A DNA stretch of 64,000 nucleotides, taken from the NCBI GenBank assembly GCA_003313425.1, contig NHZP01000014.1, positions 558,001 to 622,000 of the forward strand, given 5' to 3'. A program made the position numbers and the translations under genes. The notes beneath the pieces were generated by a model, which worked only from the letters and a program-made list of their open reading frames with translations, was not told the DNA's origin and did no database searches. Below, in pieces: positions 10,475 through 23,833 of this stretch. Position 1 is the first letter of the stretch, and every line of letters begins with the position of its first letter. Origin of the DNA: Pseudopyrenochaeta lycopersici. Taxonomy: Eukaryota; Ascomycota; Dothideomycetes; Pleosporales; Pseudopyrenochaetaceae.

Positions 10475-13400
10475 ACGCCAAAAATCCCCATTCGTTGAAG
10501 AGATACAACGGAAATAATAGCTATGGTGGACAGGATCGAGGAGTAATTGGTTCGTCATGCTATAATGCAACTGATGCGTGGGAAGCATCAAGAACTTTGA
10601 AAGTGGATTCGTGTATATATTTCTGAAGCACATGCGGTGCATGTAGTCAATCTTATTATCTTCGCACAGCTAGCTTTTCCACGCATTATGTGATGTGAAC
10701 TGTAGCCCTAGTCCAAGGTAAGTCGCAGTGCCTAATCTGGCAGTAATCTGTCCCACTTAGAAATAATTTAAAGGCATTCAAAACTGCGCTAGGATGTATG
10801 GTCTTGTACATAAGACGTTTTATGGGACACGTACTGCCCTATCAATTGACACGAGGGGAAAACACAGGACTTAATTTCATTGAACTGTAGCAATCAGAAT
10901 GATATTTACTAGTAGCAATGGTAGAATATGAAGCATGTCCAATTACTGTGTACCATGAAGAAGTAATGGAAAGTTTAACAACGGCCGCGTGGCTCACCAT
11001 TTTGTCACACTTAGCACCTTTGAAGTGACTAATGAAGCACTCGCCTGCGGTCCACCGAGCTGTCTCTTCCTGTGACACATTCTGCCGGTCCATGGCGTTC
11101 TTGCGAATAAAGTATCAAAAGTGCTCCTTGAATACAAGCTTTTCGTCATAGAGCACGTTTCCGTTGTTTATTCTAGCCACCGGTGATAGATTGGAGGGCA
11201 TTTTGGGGCTAGACTGCACTTAAGGCGTTTTCTACAGTGTTGAAATTGATTTCAGGAAACTTTGGACTGAATAGGTGGGCGACAGTCGCAACTAAAAATT
11301 GGTGCAAAAGCAGCAGAGCACTTTCAACGAGGTAGAGACAGTTTGTAAAAAGCTGTTTGGATTATTACAGGGCGTACTACTATTGTGGAACTAGCGGCTC
11401 GGGATTATAACGTTAGTAACAGACTACTTCAGCTTGTCTTTATCTGCAGTATGCAGTCTGGTACCTGAATGAGCGTTATATTTGGTACGGGCGATCTCCT
11501 TTATCTGTATTGGCAGCTGGTTCAGGCTATTGTAGGAATTTTAAGAAGAACGATAGAATGGATTATATATATATCATTAACATATTGATTGTCGCCTAAT
11601 GTAGGTAGCCGGCCTATGGAACCTTTTTCACAGACAAACAAGAATGACTGAGACCGCAAAAAGCTGCATTCGGACAGCTCGATATCAGTACACTGCTGGC
11701 AAATTGGGGGAGTTTAGGATAACCGGCTTCTATAAACTAAGGCTCGATCTTTTTTTCTGGCCCTCCGTAGTGTCCAGGTATTATTAGTAGAGTGGCACGA
11801 TCGTTGATATTAAAGGTCTTAGCTTGTACTTTTACACTTATATTCACATTTAATTACGCATGAGGATGTGATCTGCAAGTACTCAGACAAGTCCATTTAC
11901 CATATAGCCATATCGATTCATTGTACTACAATACAGAAACCTATCATTGTTTCGGCAAATATTCCTGGTGGCTTTGTAGCGTTCGCCTAGACACTGGATA
12001 GTACAGCTGGCCTGTATCGCTGAATGCCGATTTGGGTCGAGCTCTTCATAATCTACATGCAAATAGCATCTTCGTACGCCGCCTAGAAGGCCCTACCCTA
12101 TCTCGTCTTTCGTCTCTTGGTAAAGCAGACCTAGAGCTTGAGTCAAATCATCGGACATGATCAAAACATTTTGCAGCCCAAATACACTGCCCCCCAGTTC
12201 TTAAAACGATCAAGATACATTTTAAAAACTATGAGTAACCATAATTTGCCCGTAGCCTTCCTAAACTACCTTTATATTTTCTATCATAGTGCCCGGGGTC
12301 AGAAGGAGTATAATTATGATACCTCGAAGCTGGCATCGTTTTACCCAAATCGAGTCCGAGCGCTGTGAATTGATTCGAATATGCTGAGATTTACACAGCA
12401 TAGCATTATCCTCATAGGTAATTTTCGTCAGATCATTTGAAGAGTCTAATTGATCTTCCCCGAACAATGTGGGATTGAAGATAGATTCTGGTAGGTAGTA
12501 TGCAAGGCCTGCATCTCATTCGTTCGAGCGGTAACCTCAAGAGTAATGGCTGATACTTCCGAGACAAGACGATGAAGTCAGCCTGTAATTGAATATTTCA
12601 TGCGAATTTTGTACACAATGACCGCTTTTAGGAAGCAAGCTTCTGATTCGAGGTGTGAAGCCTCTGCCACGTTCTCATCCATTATTGTATACACAATAGA
12701 TTTTTAATCTCCCTCAGTAGAATTTCAGTCTTTCGATGTGAAAGACTTTTGGGTGTTTGAATCTGTTGCTGATGCTGCTAAGTAACGGATTTAGAAATGC
12801 AGATGCAGTGCTGGTGACCAGAGTGATATAATGCCACAGTACCGCTTACACGAGATTTTGACCATGATCAAAGAAGTATGACCTGCGACTAGTGTCAGAC
12901 ATTTGTTCGAAGTGATTGAGCTTACGCCTTATGGCACATCCGCAAGCAATCCACCTTTGTTGAGCTGAACAGACTCGGCTGTGGATACGTTCACTCGCAG
13001 GTCCTGGTGCAACATTGCGTACCTTGCCCCTCTCCCTACGGCCTTGAGAGAAACCCTAGAAACCCTCCTGCCGTATCTGTTCATGATAAACATGCAAACA
13101 AATGCCACCGTGCGTCCAACTCTGAAGTCGCTAGCAGGAGCCTTGAGAGCAAATGGCCTCCATACATGCCTTGCTGCTCTTTGAAATAGCACAGGATAGA
13201 ATATTATAGTCAATTTAGGAACAAGAATGATGAGGACAGCCACGATGGGCAGCCTTCTCATTTGGATGTGACTTTACATCATCGCCAGAGCGCACGGCCA
13301 GTTCTTGCGGATCATTCTCGTTCCGTCAACGTTGACCTCTGCAATCTCATCTCCCTTCTCGTAACATTTCACTTTTCGGCATTTACATCTGGGATCGAGT

Positions 13401-16400
13401 CGCGCATGAAGCTGCTGGAATGCACCTTGATGGAACAACCGATGCAATGAGTTGCACTCCTATAATTGGTCGTTTCTCTATTTAGCCTGTTCATCATTGA
13501 AGGCAGCTAGCGCGCTCACTTTGTCTTCGGACTTGGTGCTCGTCGCTGTCTTGCGTTTTAGGTTGAAGTTCAAGTTCAACAGTGTTGGACTGGAGCATAC
13601 AAGCGGAACTATCCGCAGAGAAATCCCTCCAGAGCGCAATTTCAAGCCCTTATCCTACTAAGCAGCTTCTCCTCTCCTCACCATATTCTAATCGTACAAG
13701 AGGATACCAATTGAGAATATCTCTTCTTAGTCGCTAACTACCTTTCAAGAGTACGAGTCCATCGCGACCTCCTACAAGTAGATGCGGGTAATGTTCATTA
13801 CCACGACCAAGTGATTATCGAACTACGATCAGCACCTAGGAGCGGCTCAAGTTTTGAATCCAAAGTTGGCTTTGCAAGGAGTGGTCGTTCGGAAGTTTTT
13901 CGGTTCTGCTGAGCAACCTAACGGAACCAAGCCCTTATTATTCTTGCTTGGAAAACGATCATTTCCACAAACTTTATAGAATGAGATTTGCTTGCGAAGC
14001 ACCTTTGAGATTGTGCTTGACGAGCAGGGTTCTCGGCTTCGTCTCAACAAATCGAGAGCGTGGATTTCAAATTGGTGCCCTCTCAATATGAACCATAGGG
14101 AGATCGATGGCCTCAAGATAAGCCAAGCGCGATGACCAAAACCTTTGGGTGGTCTGATCAGATAGTAGCGCTGTCAGTGCAGCCTGCTACCAAGGCTCAC
14201 AGCCGACTTTGTGCGCACGGTCACAGAAAGCCTGTAATATCAACAGTGTCATATTGATGAGCGGGGAGTAATCCATGGCCACTCACCTCCACCCAGCTAT
14301 TGTCAGCGGTGCCACGACTATGAACTAGGCCCATACGGAAAGGCAAGAGCCATGTATCCTCCGCTACCAGATGTTGGCCCGGATGAGTGTCTCGGTCGCT
14401 CCGAGATTCGACTGCCTCCGGAAGCGCCCTTTTCTGTATCAACCGGTACACCTCTAGGTCAGATCATGAGCCTAGCCACTCAGCTTCTACGAACAGTGGG
14501 TTGAGCTGAGTTGCCCCTCCCAGCTATAAGCGTGGAAGGAGCCGCTAAACACTCCCTTGTCGCTCGTACGCCTGCACTCCGAAAACCTGATAGCGCCGGA
14601 AACAATGATTCAGCCTATATCAAGAGCGATTAACTTCCTCATCCTGGAAATGCATTATGCCGCACTCACGACGACCGAGCGAAAGTGATCCCTAGTCAGC
14701 GATCAGTGTTCGTGAGCAGGGCTCTTTACAAACGTTAGGATCCTGGATTGTGAATACGAGGATGGCACGAGCAACGGCTATTCAGTCAGCCACTGTGACG
14801 ATCAGGCATCTCTCCGCCCCTATTGTCCGAGCTGTAGCTGTCGCTTTCGCTTCGTGAAAGTCGGTTTCGAATCAAGTTCGCGACCAGTAACTTGGAGCTT
14901 GATCAGTATGACAGTACGACGCGTCATGTATTCTGTTCGGTTCCGCTTTTCTTAGGTCTAATTCCTATATCCGCTTGTGATGTTGCATCCGCGCTGGGCA
15001 AGGAATTCACATTCTCCTGACGAGTGCTACTCAACAATGCAATGATCGGCTACCACATCAGTCAGATGAAAATGAGCTTGTGCACTAACAGGCCCTGCTT
15101 TGGAGACAATAGAAAGCTTGACAATTCCTGTAAGCTACATCTAGCGAATGAGTGGAGTTGCATCACGCTCCCCGTGTGCTCTCTGGTTCTGAGGCTTGAG
15201 CGTCTATGACCAGTGGCCACGCACATGCTACGATTTCTTATCCCTGTGAGGACACTGAGTGGGCCTGAGAAGACACGCATCTTTTTAAGTTAGCTGCCAC
15301 AACCAACTTTGATCACAAGGGGGGTTGACTTGGGTGAGACAGTCCTTTGGTGCCACTGTCGAGGGCTATACATTTTCAACATGGCAATTTCGCTCGATGG
15401 GGTGTTTTCTCAGCGTAATCTGCCTCGCTGCTAAGCGAAGGACAGAAATAAAGACTTTTAACAACTCACTAACCCCCCAAAAAAGAGCAAGCCATGATGG
15501 TGTCCGTTCTTTGGCCGCCATCCTAAGCAACAAACCTATATCAGCCCCGCATATAGCCGATGTACCTCGCCCCACACATAACCATAAACACGCATTATGC
15601 AAACCCGCCATTGGCTAAGAATATGCTTGCAATTTTTGTCTTCCGCCCAATAGGCGGTTTTCGTTTGTTGACAGGTGGAGCTGCGATATTTAGCATCTGC
15701 CACCGACGAAAGCCAAAGCAACGATGCTGTGATGCCCCTTGGAATAATCGCTAGTGGGAAATTGCAGTCGTGTCAAAAACCGCGGGGCCAGTCGAAACAG
15801 ACGCGGAGAACCGTTTACCGGGCTCATGGAGTATCGCCTTCGCCAGTGCGCTCGCCACGACGACTGCCACCAGTCAGCACGGCACCCATGTCGGAGGATT
15901 ACTCGCACGAACACACACCAAATCGTGCCGCCACTTGAAAAGTGATCCGCACTTGCAGGCGCCTGCAGTGCAGTCACAGTGCAGGCTCTGGCAGCGATAC
16001 GTGGCACTATTTCGACCTTCGTCTTGCAATTCGTTATGTGAATGTTAGCTGCTGCACTAAGGTACGAGATTATGAGCAGAATTCACAGAGGACAAATCAC
16101 TTGTCCCGCATCTTGGCAACAGTCACATGGGTTTGCAAGGTTAACGTGAAAGACATTTCGCTTTGTCTTGGTACATCAAGTGGATCTTCTGTGGGCGATG
16201 ATATGCAGCAGAAAGATCCAGGCTATAACGGCCGCCCTGGCTCGATGCAGATGTAGCAGTATCCTGAGGCAACCTATATATTAAAAGATTTGAGCGGTTC
16301 AAATGCCCCCTGCAGTGAACGGGTGCCCAGCATAGATCCAGACTGTGCTTCGAAAGTTGCCTCTCAGCATATCCTGACGTCCGCGGTGACCGGCGATCCA

Positions 16401-19400
16401 CCAGAAGTCGGGAAATCACAACTCGTCTTTACTATTGCCACATGTGCTGAACCTACAGCTCTGTTCATACGTACGCCGAGCCCTGAATCTCTTCACAATT
16501 ACGAGCCGACTTTCCGTGTCATGCTTTCGCCGCATATTGCAAGCGCAAGGTCCTCGCTGTTAGATCATTTCTCGTCGAAATTGAGCAATCGCCACCCCAA
16601 GATAAAATAACGTGGGGGAGCAAGGACTAGCTATTCCAGTTTGCGAGTGCCACATGGCGGACGAGGATACCGTTGCTAGGAGGAGCGAAAATTTGACGGT
16701 TTCCAATATCCGGTGCAGCGGTGTGTTGATCCAAGACGCTTTGGTCCTGCTATCTCAATCGGTTGGTGCGATCTTCGAGTGATGAACCGTTTTTGTGCAG
16801 TGCAATATACGTCAACATGATGTGCGTCGCCCGGACAATGTGGCAATGAGCAAAGTCATACTTGTTGAGACGTACTCCAGCAAGGGCATCCCAAACTCGG
16901 CAAATGGGAGTGCTCGACAAAAAGTGTGGATGCACCCACGGTAGCGGTAATATGGAAAGCTTCGTGCCTGCACAGAAAGGCACACGTATCACTGCCATCG
17001 AGAAACGAAACCATCCGGTGTTTGTTTTGGTGCACATGTGCATGCAGCGGCACGTTTTTGACATGCGCACGGTCACACACCAGCGCGCTTGTTTCGCACC
17101 GGAATTGCCTCTTGGTTGTATATTAAGACTGGGATGAGGCTGGTAGAGCCGTTGGCGCACCGATGAACCTGAGCGCGGGCGATCGCAACAAAGGGAGGGG
17201 CCTCGGATCGCGCGCTATAAAACACATCGGCTGCGACTGCCTGAAAGATTCAGACAAGTCGGATGCAAGCCAGATGATCTCGCGTTGGCCGAGAAGCAAA
17301 GCTTAAACGGCAATTGTCCCTTTCTGGATGGACAGCCTCACCAGCGTGAACCAGCAAGGAACGTCTCCGACCCTAACAGCGACAAGAGTACCGACTAGCT
17401 GCGAACCGGTGCGTATCTGCATGTACAATGCAGTCGCTTGTGTAGCCCGCAGCAACCCTCCGAGCTGCAAACGGTGAGGCAGGCGAGGTGTGTGCGGAAG
17501 CAATCTATCGTGGACCCGGGTATTATAAACAAGATTTGCCCGCCGCGGCATGGTGGCCAGCGCGCTTTGCTAATATCGAAAGTATGATATTGAAGTTTGG
17601 CACCATCAGATGTACGTTGAAAAGGGCAATGGACCCCAGCTCCGGATACTCATGAGGAAAGGATTGGTTGGTGTCGCGGGATCGAGATGATAGTCTGATC
17701 TTAGTGCAATGTGACGAATTCAAGATTGACGAGGAGCCATTGATTTGATGCACCAGATGCGAAAGGTTACGTGTCAACGCGTCCATAGCGACCCGGTCTA
17801 CGATCAGTCCTAGAAGAGAAGACCCGAAGCTCCGTGCAAGAGTCGCCTCGGGACCGCAGCCATAGTCAATGCCATTACCACCACGCTATGCCTTAGGTCA
17901 GTTCTCTGGATGTCGTCGGAATCCTGAAGAAAAAAAGGACCATTGACGGTAACCCTCAAATTACTGCAAAATCCCAGAATCGCAATAATTGGAGAGGGTA
18001 ATGCGCATGATCCAGCACACCCCTGTAACGATGTCGACATCGCAGAAGCCCTGATCCAGGTAAACTATAGCTCACGATGCCGACGTAAGCCGATCGGAAC
18101 AACATCCGTATTGTGCACTGTGAATCTCAAGAAATTCCAATAAACTCGACAGTCATAACACAGTATAGGACGCGCAGCTATGCGCATAGTTTCATGGCGA
18201 TATAACTGTATGATCGACAGACCCTTATGTGGAAGGGGTGGCGAAGCCTGAGGCAGCCTCACAATGTCAAATCCCCCTTCGCCTGGCGCGAACATGTCCC
18301 TCACTGTTCGTGCGGTATCATGTCTCCGGGCACCGGGTACAACAGCCTCGACGCATACTGGCGGGTTCGAGTCTCACAAGGCCGTAACATTGGGTTTCAG
18401 GCACCCGTCCGGAGGTGTTCGCATGAAAGGTGAGACGTCTCCGGTTCAGCCCTACATCTGCCGTTGGGGATGAGACGAGACGGCGCCACACCCCGCGCAA
18501 ACATCGATCGCATTAAAATAAATCACATTATTTTGATTGCAACACTTGCATCATCATCGTCGTCGTCATAATGTGAGAAGATATGATTATTCTAAGGAGA
18601 TCTCGGGAGAAGGGGGATCTGTATGCAAGATTGCGTTGCGCAAGCATATGTGCGACTCGAACGATTTGATATTCCGTGATTATTCCAGACAAGCTGAGTT
18701 TTTCACCCCGGTATATGCCAGACATATAAGATATGATCGCTGTTTGACATATGTGATGCGTGTGTATTACAATTGTATAGATCTAAAGAAGCTGCGGGAG
18801 AAGAAGGTAATCGAACGGCTGGATCCGCCGCCTATGCCAAGACATTGAAGTGTAAGAAGAAGTGCAAGGAGTGCTTCGCGCGCAAAATAGCTCAGAGATG
18901 GGGTAAAAGTAGTAGTCTTGAACGTACAAAGGGAAAATGCATAATGTAGCAGAAGATTAGATGATGCCGCCAATAACATGTGCTGGTGATGGTACAAAAG
19001 GGAAAAAGAACGAGAAACACAAATGAAAAGACTCGCAGCGCTCTCCCCAAAGCCTCAAATGGGTATCTAAGGATCCGCCTCTTGCTTCTCCAGCTTGACA
19101 CGCAATCGCCAAGTCGATCCTCTCCAGTATTGTGACCCCTAGTGTGTTGTGTACGCCGGAGTGCATGCCGTCTCTTTCAATGCCATCCGCAATCTCAAAT
19201 CCGAATATCTCCGAAACACTAATTCAGTCCATTCCCAACGCCGTCCGCAATGCTTTGTAAACCGCCCCGAAAGGCTTCGTCGGGCCCCAATGATGTCTGA
19301 TGCTAATCCAAGTATGCAGGTGTTTGTAGCGAGTGTTTGAGTATTGAGAAGAAGGGTATCCCCGTTATCCCCGTATCCAAATCGTTGTACGTCGTGAAAT

Positions 19401-19651
19401 TGAAGGTGGTGATTAAAAATGGGTGTATGCTCAAAGAAGTTATCGCAAGAAAAGCGCTCCAAACAAGTTCGGTTCTGCACAAAGGGGGACATTGTGACCA
19501 GCACAAGACCCGTAGCCACCTCTCAGATTATTCCCCGTACACTCCCACACACACACACACACACCAGCCGTTTACTCATGGGTTCGTGCGCTCACCACGC
19601 ACGCAGGCTTTCAAATTGGCCTGCCAGAACCTCGCATGAAGAGTCGGCCAG
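10475..19651. other. Gene-poor region, 9.2 kb
   Basis: No supportable gene. About 10.5-13 kb is AT-rich with short TA runs (for example near 11565); 13-19 kb is closer to average composition. All open frames are short and overlap one another on both strands. I found no transposon protein, tRNA or 5S rRNA pattern. The segment next to 19651 probably includes the 3' UTR of the SANT/Myb gene. Confidence 0.5.
19546..19565. repeat. CA dinucleotide microsatellite
   Basis: About ten CA units lie roughly 90 bases downstream of the stop of the neighbouring minus-strand gene, probably in its 3' UTR or just beyond it. Confidence 0.85.
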
Positions 19652-20839
19652 TCATTGGTAATTTGCGCCGGGATCGTTCGGTCCGCTGGCAAGTTGCGAG
19701 GACGAGGCGTAGCCGCTCTGGTGTTGTGCATGTTGTTGCGCATGTTCTTGTGCTTCCTCCTCCGCGGCCAACTCTAGAGCATCGATTTCGGCAGCCTTGT
19801 CTCTGCAGGCAGCGGGCGAGAATCCGCTGCCAACCTTGGAGGATATGATGCGCCAACGGTCGTTTTCGTACTCCTGCATGGCGTTGCGAAGCTTGACTAC
19901 CTGCGAAACCGGTTGTGGTTAGCGTGTCATGTTCGAGGATGCAGTGGCTGCCGACGCACAACGTCGCGCGTTTCAGAACCAGGATCAGGGCTGGTAACTT
20001 ACCATTTCGTCCGTCCAGACGGTAGTCTTCGCCTTCAGCTTCGTGCAGTATCGCACTTGTAGTGTGCCAGAGCTGCGGCCGGGGAAGAAGTCGGCGATTT
20101 GCTTCCAGGTGAGGTTCTTCTTTTCCTTGAGGTCGACGAGGAGCTGGTCGTCTTCGGGTGTGAATTTGAGCTTTGGGCCGCGCGGGCGCTGGGCTGGCGG
20201 CGGCATTCCCTCTTGGCCGACGACGCTGGGAGGGCCATGTTGAGCGGGGGAAGGCGGAGCGCCCTCCATCTGAATTCGTTTACTGCGGTGTTGGTTGGGG
20301 AGGTGGTGGTGATGGGTGGGAGGCAGGGACGATTGGGGTGCTGCCTGAGGTGGATACTGGAGGGAGTAACCCTGAGGTGCGTGCTGTAACGAGACGCTCC
20401 CAGATGCCTGAGCATACGGGTTGAGCTGCTGCTCTAGACTTGGAGGCAGGTCGTGCTGGAGGTCGTCGTGGTGACTGCGCTTGCGACCAACGGGCTGCTG
20501 CTGTGGTGGCGGTGGGTAGCCCACGTCGTAGGCAGAGGGAGATTGTTGTGACATGGAGTGATGGCGCAACAGATGGGGTTGATATGGTGCCGAAGGTGTC
20601 TCGATGTCTGTGTATGTAGTGTGGTGGCCAGAGGTTGCATGGTGGAGTGTCTGAGACGAATGTGGCTGCAGGTAGGTGTGGTGGTAACCCGGAGGCAACC
20701 CGGTATGGGGATGGAGTACATTTTGATGTTCGACGTTTGAGGTCGGAATGTGATGTTCTTCCCCGGCATCGCCTGGTACGCTGTAGTCGAGGAAAGGGCC
20801 TCGATAGGGACTCGCCAGTGTTGCGAATACGCATGGAGA
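19652..20839 (-). CDS. SANT/Myb-like DNA-binding protein 1 (5' end unresolved)
   Basis: Two coding exons are clear: 20839 or further upstream to 20003, and 19900-19652, separated by a phase-0 intron with GTAAGT donor and GCAG acceptor. At least 361 residues result. The N-terminal part is rich in His, Pro, Gln and Ser and looks disordered. A first SANT/Myb repeat (KFTPEDDQLL...WKQIADFFPGRSSGTLQVRY) ends exon 1; a second, degenerate repeat begins after the intron (EYENDRWRIISSKVG). A Glu/Ala/Gln-rich tail follows. The frame meets an in-frame TAG at 20842-20840 that doubles as a good splice acceptor, so an upstream first exon is likely, but I could not fix its ATG. Known: SANT/Myb repeats bind DNA or histone tails. 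The gene at 23834-24846 has the same two-repeat plan and intron position, so the two are tandem paralogues. Nuclear location is inferred. Confidence 0.8.
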
Positions 20840-20842
20840 CTA

Positions 20843-23833
20843 CCAGAGCTAGCTTGCTCTGGCAGGCCGCCGCAGTGAGACCTGAGCCAGAAAAAGGATG
20901 CCTTAGTTTGAGTTGGTGTGTCGCCTCGAAGTAGTTGTATCGCACGTGTTTGGGGTATTTCGAATCCTGCTAGGTTGACAAATGTTGGAGCAAGAAGAGC
21001 CTGGAGGAACGCGCCATCGATCAAAGTCTTATCGCCTGTGTTAAGATGACGGGGTAGCCGGATATAGCCTTGTAGGGAACAAACTAGAGGAGACTGTTTG
21101 CTGGGAGCGCTGGTGGGATATAAGATGTTCACGCCTGACGCGAGAAGGCATTAAAAATTTCAGGCAGTAGGTCCCTTCAAAAGCCCCGTCCTGTGCGATT
21201 AGCCACACGGACACAGCGTCCAAGCACGAGCAGCATTGGGTCATCCCCACGAGACGGTCGCTGTTCCTGGAGATGCACGGAACGAGCTTAGTAGGGAAGG
21301 CCCGGGAGCGGATTCTACGTCAAGCATAATGCGGTGATCAATGACAAGGAGGGGACCCCCGGCACGCGATCTGGACGGTTATCCAGGTCATTTGCGCAAG
21401 TGCAATGCTTAGGGCTCGTGTTGTGAGTGGCTGCTGATGCAAAATGAGATGGGCATGAGGTACCTTGCCCGCACTCGAACGGCCGGTGGGCGGCGAGGGC
21501 TTGCGCGCGGACCCTACCATCGTTAGACTATTTCTAGAATGCCACCAGAAAGATCTCCAAGGCCGTTGCAGCCAATGCAGGCGAGATCCTGGCGCAGCGT
21601 GGTGGCCAGGAGATGTGCATTGAGGTCGTTCACAACCGGCTTAGGAGGTAGCACACTGCAGCAGGGGCTCGATGGGCAATCACCCAAAGCGGGAGCGCCA
21701 CCAGCAAGCGCTGGATCCCAGATTGATGAGACAGACTTGGAGTGGTCGAGCAGCCAGGACCGCGGGACGAGCAGCTCGGTTCCTGCTGGCAGGCGCCGGA
21801 GGTAAGCTGCGTGATGGCAGGATTGCACAAGAGACGGCCCTCTCATGGCATACCACGCAATGTGCCTCAGTAAATGGTACTTCATGCCTGGAAGTGCCTT
21901 ACCCGGCCACAAGTCCCATCAAGCATGACGCTGCTAGCTGCTGGCGCGGTACTCGGATCAGGGCCGCGTAAATGCCGGCAGAGGGAACAGTGTTGCCGTA
22001 GACCCGCTTGTAAGCAGTGGGGACCACGCGCGCTGGCGGGCCTCACTCATAGTTCTCTAACGCATTCGCATGGACGGCCTCAGATTGGCTCATGCGTAGC
22101 CCGTTTCAAGGTATACACTACCACCATGCCTATAGCCGGCTCGCCATCCCCGTGAGCGACGATCGACCAGCCACAGGAATCCCCCGAGCCTGGATGGCGC
22201 ACTAGGATGCACTGCAGAGCCCATGGGCGTACGGAAGCTGCGCGCAAGGCAAGGTGGGAGGCGAATATGCGCGCAGCGGAAGATAGGGACGGGTATACCT
22301 GAGACAATAGTCGATGAGGGCAACCAAGAGGCGAGCGTGGCAGTGATCCGCCTGCGAGTCCAACTCGACGCTAAATTCGGGAGAACGCACGATAGCGACA
22401 GCTTGGCATTCGCTTGCCTCTCATGCGCCGTGATCTGCCCGCCCCCGAACAAGCTCGCATTTCATCTCATCTCTCGACCGCAGGCGCGAGATGAAGCAGC
22501 AGGTGCAGGCGCATCGCAACGCTATTCAAGCGGCGGCCGACATGCGGCATGCATGTGATGGCGAGCCGGCTGCGCTGTCGCCGAGCACCAAACCTCAACA
22601 CCAAGCCTGGCGGGCACGTGACGGATACACGACAGATGCACGAACATGCAGCAACAGGGGTCTCCCTGTATAGATAGCGCCCGCTATGAACCTACCTAAG
22701 GTGTGACTTTCGTCAGGGCTCGCAGCTCGATGCTAGGCTGCCAATCCTCAAGTACTCGACCAACTAGTATACCCATTTAGCCTGATGGGCATGCGCAGAC
22801 TCATAGGCATGACTAGAAGTGATGCAGTCCATGCGCCTTAACTCACTCAGACACTCTGCGCAATTCGCGAGTATCCCGCTACCTGCTCTCTCTTGTGAGC
22901 ACAGCGTCTTGCCAGCCATGTGCAGGGTTGAGACTTTCGCATGCGAGTGCAGTTTAGGGACATGATACCCTCGTTGTTCAAACACGTCTTCACCAACAAG
23001 GACATGCCACATGCCACAAAACATCACCGCCTCCTTCTAGTCCGTTTCAAGTACCGACTGCGCCCATTGACGTGGTTCGGCAGCTTTGCCGGAGGCTTTC
23101 CCCTAGAACCTTCGCCGTTAAAAGTTTGTCTGGCCCAAGATCGTCGACAACACCGCTGATCGCACCTAGCAGAGAGGCCGATCTTTCACTTCTGCGCGCC
23201 ATGCTCCTAGTCTGAGACTCGGTACACCATCCGGCAGGCCGACTGCGTGCCCCCGAGTAGCCAGCTCTACCACAATGACGATCACCTGGCGGAAACATGG
23301 AAGTACTAAAGGAGTGTATAGCGTAAGGCGAGTTGATGAAACATTCAGTCGAACTGCTGCAGATACCCGAAACAAACGACTTTCGACGTGAAACCCTGGA
23401 TCGGCCAATGACTGCTTCGATCATCTCATACTTCAGCAGATCCTCTCCACGCTTGGGCAAAACAATCGCATCATGGATAGACTGTCGGCACATGCCGTGT
23501 AAGGATAATCGATATTATGTTCACGATGTGACCCCTTGCGTCAAGCCCAATTACCTGCAGGAGACAGCGATCGAGAAGAATCTCAATAGAAGAAACCAAG
23601 AACAATCGCCAGTGTGACCGAAACACCCAAGCATTTTGATCGAATAGAAAAGCGGCATAACCCTTGTGTGCTCCACTGCCGAGAACCCAGACCGGAAACT
23701 CCAAGAAGGACGAACGGATGCCCGCAGCAGTTGTGTTGCATGCAATGCTCAATCGAGAAAGGGAAAGCTGGTATCATAAAGCGAACCCGTCGCGCTAAAC
23801 TCGGAACGATGCAGACTGTGGACATTAAATCGG
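20843..23833. other. Intergenic region between the SANT/Myb paralogues
   Basis: About 3 kb of moderate to high GC. It must hold the missing 5' exon and promoter of SANT/Myb gene 1 (probably 20.84-21.3 kb). Frames of 90-130 codons at 21.5-22.5 kb overlap on both strands, lack any recognisable domain and are not supported. Confidence 0.45.

Noticed and set aside
13040..13070. AAACCCTAGAAACCCT resembles telomere-like repeats
   Set aside because: Only two imperfect units; fungal telomere repeats are usually TTAGGG arrays, and the context is internal.
18300..18400. Possible tRNA: GGTTCGAGTCT resembles a B box near 18363
   Set aside because: No matching A box, cloverleaf stems or anticodon arm could be found at the right spacing.
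10475..19651. Degenerate transposon or RIP-mutated repeat in the large gap
   Set aside because: No reverse transcriptase, transposase or terminal repeat pattern seen by eye; composition is not strongly TA-biased throughout. A repeat search could change this.
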